Positions 46,640-57,584 of a DNA stretch of 64,000 nt are shown here, piece after piece; the stretch's first letter is position 1, and every line of letters starts with the position of its first letter. The stretch lies in NCBI GenBank assembly GCA_004143645.1, contig RXPK01000208.1, positions 1,605,561 to 1,669,560 of the forward strand. The letters run 5' to 3'. A program made the translations under genes and the position numbers. This DNA comes from Protaetia brevitarsis. Lineage: Eukaryota; Arthropoda; Insecta; Coleoptera; Scarabaeidae. A model generated the notes under the pieces. That model searched no databases. It worked only from the letters and a program-made list of their open reading frames with translations, and was not told the DNA's origin.

Positions 46640-47880
46640 AAATTATGCCTGAAGAATTTTTCTTTGCTTATTTTCGTGGTTGTCTGTCGTTTATGTAGGT
46701 TATAAGCCGTTTTTTTTTTATGTCTAAGGCGTTACGGTTACAACTATATTCCAATCTAAGATATCTAAACATTTTACATTGTGAATGATTTATTTACATA
46801 TAGCTTTCTATAAACTCTTTCTTTAAATATATCATTTCCACTATTTTAATAGTTCATCAGATATAACACATCATTTTATTAAACTTTTGGTATTAACAGT
46901 TAATTAAATTTAATCAACAACGATCATAGAATTTCTCTAAACGTATACTAGCATTGATCCTCAGATTTTTTGCGGCTTCTCCAGCAGATAGAAACGTGGA
47001 CAACGAAAACAAGGAAAGCTAATACACTGCCAAACGGAAACTCCAGTGAAAATGTATTTTGAGCAATGAAACTTTGTGTTGTTTTAAAGGACTCTAAGAA
47101 GGATTTGGAGTTTGTTAGGGCACAACTTTCTGAATACCAACTAAAATGACCCCGTGGGATTAACGAAGCATTAAAGTAGTCTACCGGGCGAGGATTGATG
47201 GCGACCTAGCTGCACCTTTACGTAGAAACATTACTCTCTTAAACGAGTTCGCTATTTCAGGCACGGCGAACGCCATATAGAAATTCTCGTTTTTATTGAA
47301 GGCGATGTGTTGCTTAAATTAATCAACTGAAAACCAAAAATTGGTTACTTAATTGCCCTCGTTCTTATGCTAGTATTTAACACTACTTACTATAAAAAAA
47401 ATAAGTGTATTTTGACTATTTGCATACTAAATATCCACCAAATCACAGCACAACTAGCAAAGATTGCCTAATGTACCGTAATTAGAGCGGACAATTTGTT
47501 TGTTTATGCAGCAGTATAGATTTGTCGTTATGACAAAAAACTACTTTATTGGTTTAAATAAATCAATTTATTGCATAAGAATGTAATGATTTGTTAAATA
47601 TGATTTCAGTAGTTCTTACTGTCAGTGTTTGGGTTGCCTGTATTGTGGTTGATTCAAAAGCGCAACGTGTTGCAATTGCCGTTCTGATGATCGCAGTTCT
47701 TATAAGATATATAGTTGATTTTAGTAATACAATATATCGTTGTGATTCATTCATATTTGCTTGAATGTTTTTAATTTGTTTTATTTCGTGTTGATGTTTC
47801 ATTTCTTTTTTTATCTATTAATTATATTGATAAGAGTTTGAATTATATTTTTAAAAAAGAAAGTTTCAGATATATCAAAT
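46640..47880. other. No gene recognised
   Basis: AT-rich DNA. A 79-codon minus frame at 47563-47802 is threonine- and isoleucine-rich with no recognised family. Part of 46640-46900 may be decayed upstream sequence of the RT fragment. Confidence 0.45.
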
Positions 47881-48285
47881 TATGTTCAAATATATATATC
47901 TATACAAACTAACGCAAACAAACTACAAAACCAAATCTATTCAAAATTAAAATCAAAAATTGAAAAAAGTAAAACATCACACATAGTTTATAAAATAGAC
48001 TGTCAAAATTGTAATGGTGTATATATAGGTGAAACCATGCAATATTTGGAAATAGAATAGAAAGGACCAAATACAACAAAAATCTTTACAAGCATTAAAA
48101 AACATGAAATAACTCAAAATCACACCTTTGATTTCAACAAACGTAACAATTTTAAACAAAAAAACAAAATTTAAAACACGTAATATACTTGAAATAATTC
48201 AAATTTATAAACATAAAAATGCAGTCAATGATAAAACCGATATACAATATTTCACAAAATTATATAATTTAATTTTATAACTAAA
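47880..48285 (+). pseudogene. Penelope-like element, second lineage: GIY-YIG remnant
   Basis: The frame from about 47974 reads SHIVYKIDCQNCNGVYIGET and stops after EIE. Further fragments read HEITQNHTFDFNKRNNF and, after frame changes, LEIIQIYKHKNAVNDKTDIQ and FTKLYNLIL. This is the same order of blocks as in 29513-30299 (CxxC-GVYIG, then HALN..H.F.F, then AIND..DI). The residues differ enough to be a separate family. Inactive. Confidence 0.85.
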
Positions 48286-48473
48286 TAAAATATTTGTAAA
48301 GAACTATTTAATTACAAATTTTAAAAACAAATAATCAAAACAGCCTATTTTAAAATGCAATCTTTAAATAAAACATAATAATATATTCAAAATCATAGTA
48401 AACACAACAATTTTGTCATTTATTAAACAAAAACTTTTATTTTACAATTTACAATTTCTACTTTTATTTATAT

Positions 48474-48520
48474 ATCTACTTGAAAAAGCTTTTTAATAAA
48501 GCGAAACGTCGTCGTCGTAT
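48474..48520 (+). ncRNA. Hammerhead-ribozyme-like trace 3' of the Penelope-like remnant (weak)
   Basis: AAAGC...TTTTTAAT...AAAGCGAAAC followed by GTCGTCGTCG resembles stem II, the GAAAC core and a minimal stem III with a GTC site, as known in hammerheads of Penelope-like elements. The other core strand, CTGATGA, would fall at CTACTTGAAA and is not conserved. Stem I cannot be paired. At best a decayed ribozyme. Confidence 0.25.
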
Positions 48521-48529
48521 TCATTCATG

Positions 48530-49280
48530 TTTTAATATTAAAGACCTAAAAACCAAGAAAAAGGAAATCAAATATTATATATCTATGGAGCATGAATCTT
48601 GTTTTAAAATACTAAATATTTGAAATAGTCAACAGTGGTAAAGAAGAGATAAAAAAAGATTATTTGATTTTTTGGTTTATGACAGCGTGATTTTTTTTAA
48701 AAAAAATAGAGATTAACTCGATATAAAATTCAAAATTCTGTTATATTTTTATGAATACTTGGAGCATATAAACGAATTTAGTATTCGAACAACAGTGAAG
48801 TATCTGCTGTGGTATCACATTATAATTTGGGTGAAACTTTAGGAATTTACATTATTGCGATGAAGATGTGTAAAACACAGGAGGACTGAATCATCGGACT
48901 GTGGAGTAAAACAGAGGAGGACTGAAACATCAGAGGAGTTAGTGAGGAGGGCTTTTAAATTACAAAGCAGTACCCAGGTAGATGTTTTTTTTATCTATAA
49001 TTTGGTTTAAACACTAATTTTTTAAAAAAAATCATATTAAACATGTATACCTATCGATAGGGTTTGTGTTAGAGCATTTGTAAAAAGAAAGATTTTGTAA
49101 ATAATTTGATTTTTACATTAATAAAAAAAATACACCTCAAACTAGTTTTTCGAAGAATTATTAGGTAGAATCTCAGAGTCTTCATTTTATAATTTTATAT
49201 ATGCAACATATTTTATATTACTTACATAGGGAGAAAACTTTGCTGTATAATATATAATGATATTTTTGTCAGAGTATGCG
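48530..49280. other. No gene recognised
   Basis: AT-rich DNA. A local direct repeat of GGAGGACTGAA is seen at about 48880 and 48915. Nothing else. Confidence 0.45.
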
Positions 49281-49309
49281 TTTGGAAAGTGGAGAGGTTA
49301 GATGTAGGA

Positions 49310-50230
49310 AAAGGTTGAGCTATACTTTCCATAGATTTTAGCAAGGCGTTTGATGCTCTACCCAGAGACAAACTAGTGTTGGCATTAAAGGAACTAGTAT
49401 AGATTACAAGTTGAGAAAATTAGTGGTCATGGCAATAAAGCAAACGAAAGTCAGCATAAAAGCCCAAAAAGGGGAAACAGAGAGTTTGATGACTAATAAA
49501 GGGGCAAAGTAAGAAGTGTGTCTTAAGGAAAATAAACACTAGAAATTTTAGGACGGAAGGAGGACAATTAGTAGCATATGCCGACGATCTGGTCATAATA
49601 GCAAAACAAACGAGTATACTAGAAGACATATTAAAGAAAGTGAAGCGAGAGGGAGAGAAGATGGGCTTGGCAATAAATGTAAACAAATAATAAAGATAGG
49701 AAACCCGAAATAACTGAAAAAAATATTAACCATTAGAGTATTTAATGCAAATAGAAAGCAAATTGTTCACAAGAAAATCAAAACTAAGTATCTATACCTC
49801 AATTATAAGAGCAACGATGGTGTATGCAGCAAATACGATGATCCTTACAAAGAGAGACGAAGAGGACCTGAGAATTGAGGAAATAAGAATAATGAGGACA
49901 ATCATGGAGCCGGTAAAAGTAGCAAGAAACGAATATAGGCAAAGAATGAATCACAAAATATCGCAGGAACTATAGGAAGAAGATACAGTAAAGAAAATAA
50001 AAGTACAGAGGATAAAATGGCTGAAGTCAGGCATGTAGAGTTGGTGAGATGTCTACGACGTATTTAGTGAGGTCCAAGGTGTGAAAGAGGACCAAGAAGA
50101 CCTAGAACGAAGTGGTTAGAGGAGGTTGAGGGAGATTTGAGGAAGATAGGAGTGAGCAACTGGCAGTAAAAAACTAAAAGTAGGAAACTATGGACGGAGA
50201 TTAGTAAGAAGATTTGAAAGGGAAACTTAA
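49310..50230 (+). pseudogene. LINE reverse transcriptase, RTE/Proto2-like, 3' half
   Basis: IDFSKAFDALPRDKLVLALK (motif A, from 49331) is followed, after stops, by QLVAYADDLVIIAKQTSIL (motif C, near 49575) and VKREGEKMGLAINVNK. The next frame (49745-49975) reads SKLFTRKSKLSIYTSIIRAT, MVYAANTMILTKRDEEDLRI and IRIMRTIMEPVK. After that come KIKVQRIKWLKS and RGPRRPRTKWLEEVEGDLRK. This C-terminus (iY..~IRp...Y..E...L....E..L...E..ilR.i.Gp) belongs to RTE-related LINEs, but the clade is uncertain. The reading continues after the foldback insertion at 51948 with RRATRIDPPQIRN. Confidence 0.85.
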
Positions 50231-51943
50231 GGGGGTCACTACATATCTTTATCCATATGGGAAAACCCCCATTACGTATGTCCCTTTTCTCAGAAACGTC
50301 GTGTATGATCTCATTGATTTACACACGTTATCTAGTATTGTCCCAACAGTTTAAGTGACGGATTTCATAAAATTTCTAAAGACGTTTTTTTTCATGAGTT
50401 TTCAAAATCGATATTTTCTTCGCTTACCTTTTTAAATTTTTGAATTTTTTTGTTTAATGAGCAGAAGTTTATTTTAAAAAACGCTTCATTCAGTACATTC
50501 TCTACCTAATTCTACATTTAGAGAAAAAAAATATATCGCGATACTTTGAACAGGTTGCGAGAAAACGGGACAAGTATGTGAAAAAGGACAAGCGAAGAAA
50601 ATATCGATTCTGTAAAATTCAAAAAAAAGTCTAGAAATTTTATGAAATCTTTCACTTAAACTGTTGGGACAATACTAGATAACGTATTGCTGTGGCCTGG
50701 CATCCCGGTTTTCGTAACTCAGTGTTATCTTATTTTATCCGATCTGTCTTTATCAATGTTTCGAGAAAATTTTCTCAGAAATTAATGTTAAATTTTGTAT
50801 AAGATTTAGTTATTGAGTTAATTGTTTAATTTATTTATTTAAATGTTCAGTTGTTTAAATTAATTTCACTCTTTATTATATTTTTATTTGCTCATGTTGT
50901 TCAATGTCCTTCTTTGTAGAGTTCTTCGATGATCTTTGTGCGTTGAGCGCACGCAGCTGTAGAATTTTATATGTATGCGATGTGTTTAGCTTTAAGACTC
51001 AGTTTCTCGATTGACGTTAAAGAGTAAGTAGATATAAATTTGTATTCATTGCTGCCATTTTGTTTATACTTAAACTTGATTTAAAGATTTGAATTCGCGT
51101 ATTTTAATTTATTTCGTCCATCTAGGAACTCGTTTAATAATAATTGTTGTTGTATTGTTGTGTACTAAATTGTGTACACAATTTATAAGATCAGTTATTA
51201 TTTTTGTTCGGGTAGTTTAAAATGTTAGTTTAAAGAATTAATTTCTCGTTTTTTTTATTTTGCTGTTTTGTAATTATTTATTAATCACCTCGGGTAGGGT
51301 GAATAGAAGCTTTGTGCTTGCTTTTAGTTTTCATTTATATATATTCACTTGATTTGTCCACGTTTAATTTAGTTTGTTTTAATTTTGAAACCACGTGGAT
51401 TGATTGATTGATATAAATAGGACTATCTTCCTGAACTATTTTACCTTTTTGCTTTGTTAAAGGATTTAGCATTGTCCTTTTGTAAATTAGAGTCTAATGC
51501 AGTTTTTGATTTCGGCCAGAGGCCTAAGCTCATGGTTTTTTTTTCTGCAATTTGTAACTAAATGTTTTTTTTTTCTTTTTTTATATAAATAAATTCTTGT
51601 TAGTTAATTAACGTCATTCAAAATTTCTGTTCTTTTATTTTAAATTTAAACCTTTTCAATTTTTGGGGTAATTAGAGAAAGTCAGATTTCTTTCACCCAC
51701 AATTTACTTTTCGTGATTAGTTTTAATTAGCGAGGGTAACCCTGAGTTTAATTGTTCTTTTGCGCCCTTTTTGATTTATCCGTTGAGCTAGCTAATTTAA
51801 TTTTCCATTTTGCTTTTTCTTTGGCACATTCAGTACACAGCAGTACGTAAAAAATTCAATGAGATCAGACACGACGTTTCTGAGAAAAAGGGACATACGT
51901 AATGGCGGTTTTCCCATATGGATAAAGATATGTAGTGACCCCC
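50231..51943. mobile_element. Foldback (palindromic) element with TTAA-like target site
   Basis: The termini GGGGGTCACTACATATCTTT and their exact reverse complement bound the element. The arms are about 180 bp each (50231-50410; 50590-50687 joined to 51847-51943) around a spacer of about 190 bp. Flanks are TTAA at the left (50227-50230) and CTAA at the right (51944-51947), suggesting a TTAA target with one mutation, as used by piggyBac-type elements. Without the inserted LTR it is about 555 bp and has no coding capacity. It interrupts a LINE and is itself interrupted by a solo LTR. Confidence 0.9.
50688..51842 (+). mobile_element. Solo LTR (TGCTGTG...CACAGCA family) inside the foldback arm
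   Basis: Begins TGCTGTGGCCTGGCATCCC and ends CAGTACACAGCA. Flanks are GTAT (50684-50687) and GTAC (51843-51846). The opposite, uninterrupted arm of the foldback shows the pre-insertion sequence at about 50329-50336, confirming exact boundaries and a 4-bp duplication. Similar over its length to the copies at 2775, 31612 and 41371, but more diverged. Confidence 0.92.
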
Positions 51944-52029
51944 CTAAGAAGAGCGACGAGGATTGATCCACCACAAATTAGGAATCTAGAAAGCATTTCT
52001 GAAACAGTACGGGTTTGGAAAAGTGGAAA

Positions 52030-53255
52030 AGGTTCGATTTGGGTAAAGGTTGGTTTTAATATTATAATTGCATTAAGTTAATGGCGGTTTTGGTTAACTT
52101 AAATATTATTTTTTAATAACGCTCACTTTGTTAATTGAGCAATATTTATTGTTTAAGCTTAAATTGTTGCTTTTCGTAAATTAATAAAAAAGAAGTAATA
52201 AAATAATATGATTGCCTTTCTTGTTAGCTTGGCTATGACTTTGGTCGGTAATATTTTTGTTGTTGTGTTAATTTAACATCTGGCCTTCCTCAGATATACA
52301 TCAAAAGAAGTAAATATAATTCACTAATAAATAAGTGCAGTTTTGTTTAACCTTACAACAATTTATATGTGCAAACCTAACGTTGTAACTCTATCAACCG
52401 TGTTCAAAGTCAGAACTGGGTTTATAGAAAATGGGGATATAAGATTGAACCTAATACTCACCCAGTTTTGAAATGTTTCGTAAAAAATTGTAAAATCACT
52501 CTGTATTTTCGAACATCTACTGATGTAATTACGCTATTTGTTAGACCAATCAATATTATCTATTACTCCATTCTGTTCGCAATACACACCGAATCAAATT
52601 ACACCTAATTTTGCGCACTTTATTTATCCATAAAGTACCTCCACCATTTCAAAGCCTCAATATCCGAATTCTTAAACGTCGATTTAAAAATTCCGTAATT
52701 AATGACTATATTTTCCCTGATTTCGACCCAATAAACCGAGCGACGACGTGACGGTTTGATGACAGAATCCTCGGGCTTGTGAGAATTGGGGTAAACTTTT
52801 TTAATTAAACCCATTTGAAAGGAAGGCGGACAGCGTTCTAGAACTCCAGGATCGGTTCGAATTTCCTCTTCATTCCGTAAATGACCCATCCGTAACATAT
52901 TCGACTAAACCTGGATTTTCCCTCCGTTAATTCAGGAGCACTGACACTTCGAAAAATAACTGATACTAGTCGAGATTGGCCTGAATTGATGTTGATAGCT
53001 TAAACATGGAATCGCCATTACGTACATAAAGAAATTGCCTCTTTTCGAAATTGAATTTGTCGCGAATCTTACATATAATAATCTTTGCATTATTACTGTT
53101 AAATCTAGCGATTCCTTCGTGTCTGCATGACAGCCTAATTGCATTATTACGATCGTATATTATGTTGAGTATTGAGCCACTTACGGAGTGGTTGATTTGG
53201 TCAAATTCAAAGCAACTTTGTGAAATACATACACATTTGTATTATGCAGCATGTA
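52030..53255. other. No gene recognised
   Basis: A 92-codon minus frame at 52620-52898 and a 70-codon minus frame at 52932-53144 lie in slightly GC-richer DNA. Neither resembles a family I know. They could be single-copy conserved sequence; nothing else was found. Confidence 0.4.
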
Positions 53256-53259
53256 GGTA

Positions 53260-53785
53260 CACTGTAAAAAATTACAGTAATTTTGTCATGGTAAATTAGG
53301 AATATTACATGTAATGACGTTGTGAATTTACCACAATAAATCATGTAAATTTTGTTTTACATGTTTTTTCTAGAATATTTAACATGGAAAAAAAGATTTC
53401 GGTAAAATTTATAGCTGTCTCGTGTAAGTTTAAGATGTAATAAAAATTCGAAAGGAAATTACAGGAAAAAACGTACAATTTTATGTTTACTATCAAAATT
53501 TACTTAAAAGTGTAAAATTGACAATTTTTTTGGGTATTTAAATTTGGGTAAAAATTTGAGGAGCTTTTATATTTATTTTTACCTGAATACGCCGCAATGT
53601 GATTGGTTATTAGGTTATTTAACTGTACGCGTTCGGCAAATATACAGTTCATATAAATATTACATACGAATTTTACAGTACAATCTTTGAAAAATACATC
53701 AGCATGTGAAATTTTCTAGATGGCAGAAATTTTACCTTATGAAGCAAATTTACCGGTAAAATTGTAGCCAACTTTTTTTACAGTG
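53260..53785 (+). mobile_element. MITE with CACTGTAAAAAA inverted ends
   Basis: Left end CACTGTAAAAAATTAC, right end AACTTTTTTTACAGTG, flanked by TA (53258-53259 and 53786-53787). 526 bp, no coding capacity. A one-ended relative is at 22730-22852. TA-flanked insect MITEs of this type are usually mobilised by Tc1/mariner transposases. Confidence 0.88.
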
Positions 53786-53789
53786 TAGT

Positions 53790-54860
53790 TTGTATTGACC
53801 TGAAGCTCTATTGTTTTCGAAACTTGAAGGTTACGGTCAGATTAAAACAACATAATTTTTTTTTATGAAATAGCTACTATGTAATTCTAGCCCAATGCCC
53901 GATTTAAATTAAAAGAAAGCCAATTATCTGGCCATTTATTTATATAAATAACATTATTCTCACATGTTACAAAATTATATCTTGAATCACCTTGGGTATT
54001 ATATCTTAAGACTGAACCGAGGTACAATTAATTTAACTGTTAAATTTATGTTCGGAAGCTCAAGGACGAAAATTTTGAACATTTATTACATTAATTACTG
54101 CGTACTTCAACATTGCTCACTTATTTTTTTACTGTATCACACTAACCCCCAAAGTGACACCTACCAAAAAAACTATATCTTATTTGTACAGCTTTGTTAG
54201 CTACTACATGTTAAAATTGCAAAAGGGTCAAATTGGTGGAACATATAATTAAAAAAATAAAAACCAATTATGGATATGTGCATATGTATCAATTATTTAC
54301 CAAAAACTATTAAAACCTGTAAACTATCTCTATACCTATCGTCATAAATATGTTCTTATAACAAAATATACACCTACAAATAAACTATAAACAATCAATA
54401 TTTCGTAACTCATCGTATACGATGACGACTACTCAGTACTGTACTCGATGAAATATTGAAATTGGACCCGTCGAATATGCGATTTTACAGTATTCGACTG
54501 CAGGAGTTTCGAACTTATGATCTGTGATGTAGACTCGATACAATGTTATCCTATATGGCAGACCACGTAAACTTAGATTTATGCAAAAGAAAAATGTGTT
54601 AATGAAAGTTAAATCGTTTTACTGATTAAATATTGCTGGAGTTTCGAATATGTTAAGTGCGATCCTGTTTTTTCATTGTAACATATGCGATAGGAAATAA
54701 TGGAGAAAACAATTGAACGTCATAGAAATAATAAATGGGTTAATTGTAAAATAAATGTAGGAAAACAATGGAAAGCTAAAGCGTATCATTATAAATGAAG
54801 ATTTAAATAGATATCAACCTTATTGTAGAAATACTGTATACATTGGATTTGTTTTTTGTC
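53790..54860. other. No gene recognised
   Basis: AT-rich, single-copy. A 78-codon plus frame (53964-54200) has no recognised family. Confidence 0.5.
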
Positions 54861-54865
54861 ATAAA

Positions 54866-55332
54866 TGTAGGCCGATAATATCTACTAGCTGTGGTGATAG
54901 TGTTGAAAATGACAGTTACGACAGAGATTTGTGGGAATGCAATAGTTCCGCTTCAAGAAGAATATGCGCATTATGTGAATCTAAAAAAAATTACTACTGT
55001 GCCTTGAGAGGTTTACCTTCAAGCATTTATTAAACAAAGAATTTTTATTCCAAAATGAAACAGAGGTTGCCCAAGATTTGATAACAGATCATCAAAAGCA
55101 CAGTAGTTAAGATTTTTTAGATTTCCACATTCGTAAAATGTGTTGTTCTTACATCTCTATTGAATTTGTAACTCTGCATATTCTTCTTCTTGAAGTCAAC
55201 TATTGCGGCAAAACACCACACAAAGTCAGGATCATCCAAATCACTGACGTAACTGTCATTTTCAACACTATCACCACAGCTAGCAGACACGATCGGTTCC
55301 GTATCTCTATATATATTATCAGCCAACATTTA
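54866..55332. repeat. Imperfect large inverted repeat
   Basis: The left arm (about 54866-55005) and the reverse complement of the right arm (about 55095-55332) share GCTGTGGTGATAGTGTTGAA, AATGACAGTTACG and GCAATAGTT..CTTCAAGAAG, then AATCTAAAAAA..TTA.TACTGTGC. The right arm is longer by two segments. In the minus reading the right arm is an open frame (55117-55329) with an acidic SVENDSYVSDLDDPDF stretch, like the start of some transposase-derived proteins. The left arm has lost the frame. Confidence 0.75.
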
Positions 55333-55413
55333 TGATAAAAAAAATAGATATTCAAAACCCCCGCAAAATACTCAATAAAACAATTTAACTTTCATTAACA
55401 CAATTTTCTTTTA

Positions 55414-55921
55414 AGGTAAAGTCAGGTAAGTGTGTAGTAAAAATTGCATAGTGTGAAGAAAATGTAACACTGTTCATATAATAGACATTTTGATAATTTT
55501 TAGACATAGGAAATAGTACGTAATATATGCCCAGTTGTAAGCCTTCATAGATACAACTTTTATAATTATCACGGTTTACTAGAAAAAAAAAGAAATTTTA
55601 TAACAGTGTCAATACTACACACTTACCCAGCAAAATGGGGCAAGTGGTGTAATCGTTTCCGCATTTTATATATTAATAGGGCATTATCCTTTTAGTTTGG
55701 TCAAGTGTGTAATACTATACTGATGCCTTTTTAATAAGGTATGATAAATTTACAAGATATATAAGTTATTACACGTTAGCAGATGTGAATTTTTATTTGT
55801 AAAATTAGTATGAAGTTTAGTACATTAGTAACATAGCAGAGGACATCCTTATTTTAATTTTAAAAATAAATATAGCCAATCTACACACTTGCCCCGGTTA
55901 CACACTTACCTGACTTTACCT
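55414..55921. mobile_element. MITE with AGGTAAAGTCAGGTAAGTGTGTA inverted ends
   Basis: The left end AGGTAAAGTCAGGTAAGTG and the right end CACTTACCTGACTTTACCT are perfect inverted repeats of more than 20 bases, flanked by TA (55412-55413 and 55922-55923). 508 bp without coding capacity. Internal copies of CTACACACTT.CC occur in both orientations. Confidence 0.88.
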
Positions 55922-55923
55922 TA

Positions 55924-57550
55924 CCTAAATCTAAGTATACGTGGCCTGCCAACTACGTTTCGATTCGCAGTTTTCTCCCTATATAATACAGTAAACACGC
56001 CAAACACTTACATATATTACAGAAATTGTCCCATAGATGGCGCTTCTCGTATTTCATTTCAGTAACAAAACATATTTAGCAGAAATAGCAAGATAAATAC
56101 GATTATAAATTATTAATCTAGAAATCTAGTATATTTACCAGAAAAATATCTTAGCAGGAGCCGTTGAAAACGCGACTTCCTTGCGATCAACTCCGAATAT
56201 GCGGGACTTTGAATAAACTAAAATTTGGTTGACGCAATCAAATCGTTTCTTCTTTTCTCGGGTACAGAAGGAGTTGTGTTAACAAAATTTTTCGTGTGAT
56301 ACCTTTGAAAGGCTTCGATTGATCCCTTGCTAGACTTACCATAACAATATAAATTTGTTGTATTAATAACAAATACATAATAATTTTTTTTCGTTGCTGC
56401 AACAAAAAGTTTTGGTTCGCCATATACAACCAAAGAGTATTGTTAAATTAACTAAATTTTGGTTAGCTCAATGCAGATACTTTTCTGAGTGTATATACTT
56501 AAATTTTCAGATTTTTCTCTTGAACAGCTTTCCATATAATGTATTTCTGACATTCGTTGTGCGATACTCTGTGTAAATTGTAATAATAACACGTAGTAAG
56601 TAATTTTAACAAATTTTGTTGTCTATACATCCACAACCGAATTTTGTAAATTCACAAGGAATAGGTGTTAATAAGGCAAATTTCGTAAAATATTTTGAAA
56701 AATTCACCTTAATTTTTGTTAATTTAATAGTTAGGTTTTCAAACATAAATTGATCTGACCAGCTGATTGTAAGCCACGTAGGCTTCTATAAATTATTAAT
56801 AACATCGTGGCTTTCCCCATGTATACAACGCATTGATATATATTCATTCCAAACACATCATCAAAAAATAATTAATATATAATTTCTATATCCAAACATG
56901 TGATGTGATGACTAAAGGAAGTGGCTGTTGTGTGGAAAGTTTAACAAAAATACTTTTTAAAAACAAATTGGTAATCTCTATTACACGTGGATAGGAGTTA
57001 AAAGATACACCAGACACATACATATGTATATATATATACATTATTCCCAAAGCTATGCAATCTAAATTTTTCCAATTTCGTTCTGAAATCGGATTTAATT
57101 TTGCCAGCCAGTTTCCGGTGCGATGTTCTTTTATTGCTTAACTGGACCCTTGTGTACAGTATTCGGAATCAGCTAACTTCCTAGCAATACGAATGCGATA
57201 AATGAAAACAATAAAGCTAGCGCAAAAATAATACCGCTTATCAAGTTTTAGTTATGTCAATCCTTATCCCACGCGCGCATACGTAGATCGTTACAAATAT
57301 AAATTCAATTTTGTCTATTTTTCGAAATACCTGTATCCTGTATTACAAATTCTATTATAGGTATTCTGAATAGCTCTCGTCATAGGTAAGCAAGGTAAGC
57401 ACCTATAAAAACAGTGATGATAACAATATGTTACTTACTTATTTACTAAAGCCTATTAGCATGACCTTTGCCATACAAATAAATAAATATTCTCACGTAG
57501 ATCAGAGAAATAATACTAAATATATTCCTTTCAAAAATAAAACACTTCTA
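55924..57550. other. No gene recognised
   Basis: AT-rich. A near-direct repeat (AACTAAAATTTGGTTGACGC at 56216 and AACTAAATTTTGGTTAGCTC at 56449) was noted. Open frames on both strands at 56218-56576 are not recognised. Confidence 0.45.
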
Positions 57551-57552
57551 AT

Positions 57553-57580
57553 CAGTGGCGGCTCGTGAAAATATTGAGTG
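57553..57580 (+). mobile_element. Single hAT-like terminus (CAGTGGCGGCTCGTG)
   Basis: CAGTGGCGGCTCGTG is a common terminus of insect hAT elements. The opposite end and an 8-bp repeat of CTTCTAAT were not found, so this is a lone end. Confidence 0.4.
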
Positions 57581-57584
57581 GTTT

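Noticed and set aside
49420..49686. 88-codon minus-strand frame
   Set aside because: Antisense to the LINE region carrying the AYADDLVIIA box.
41371..51842. The LTRs at 41.4 and 50.7 kb as the two ends of one retrotransposon
   Set aside because: They are in opposite orientation with different flanks, and no gag-pol lies between them.
57553..57580. Complete hAT element
   Set aside because: Only one terminus is present. No inverted partner or 8-bp duplication was found.
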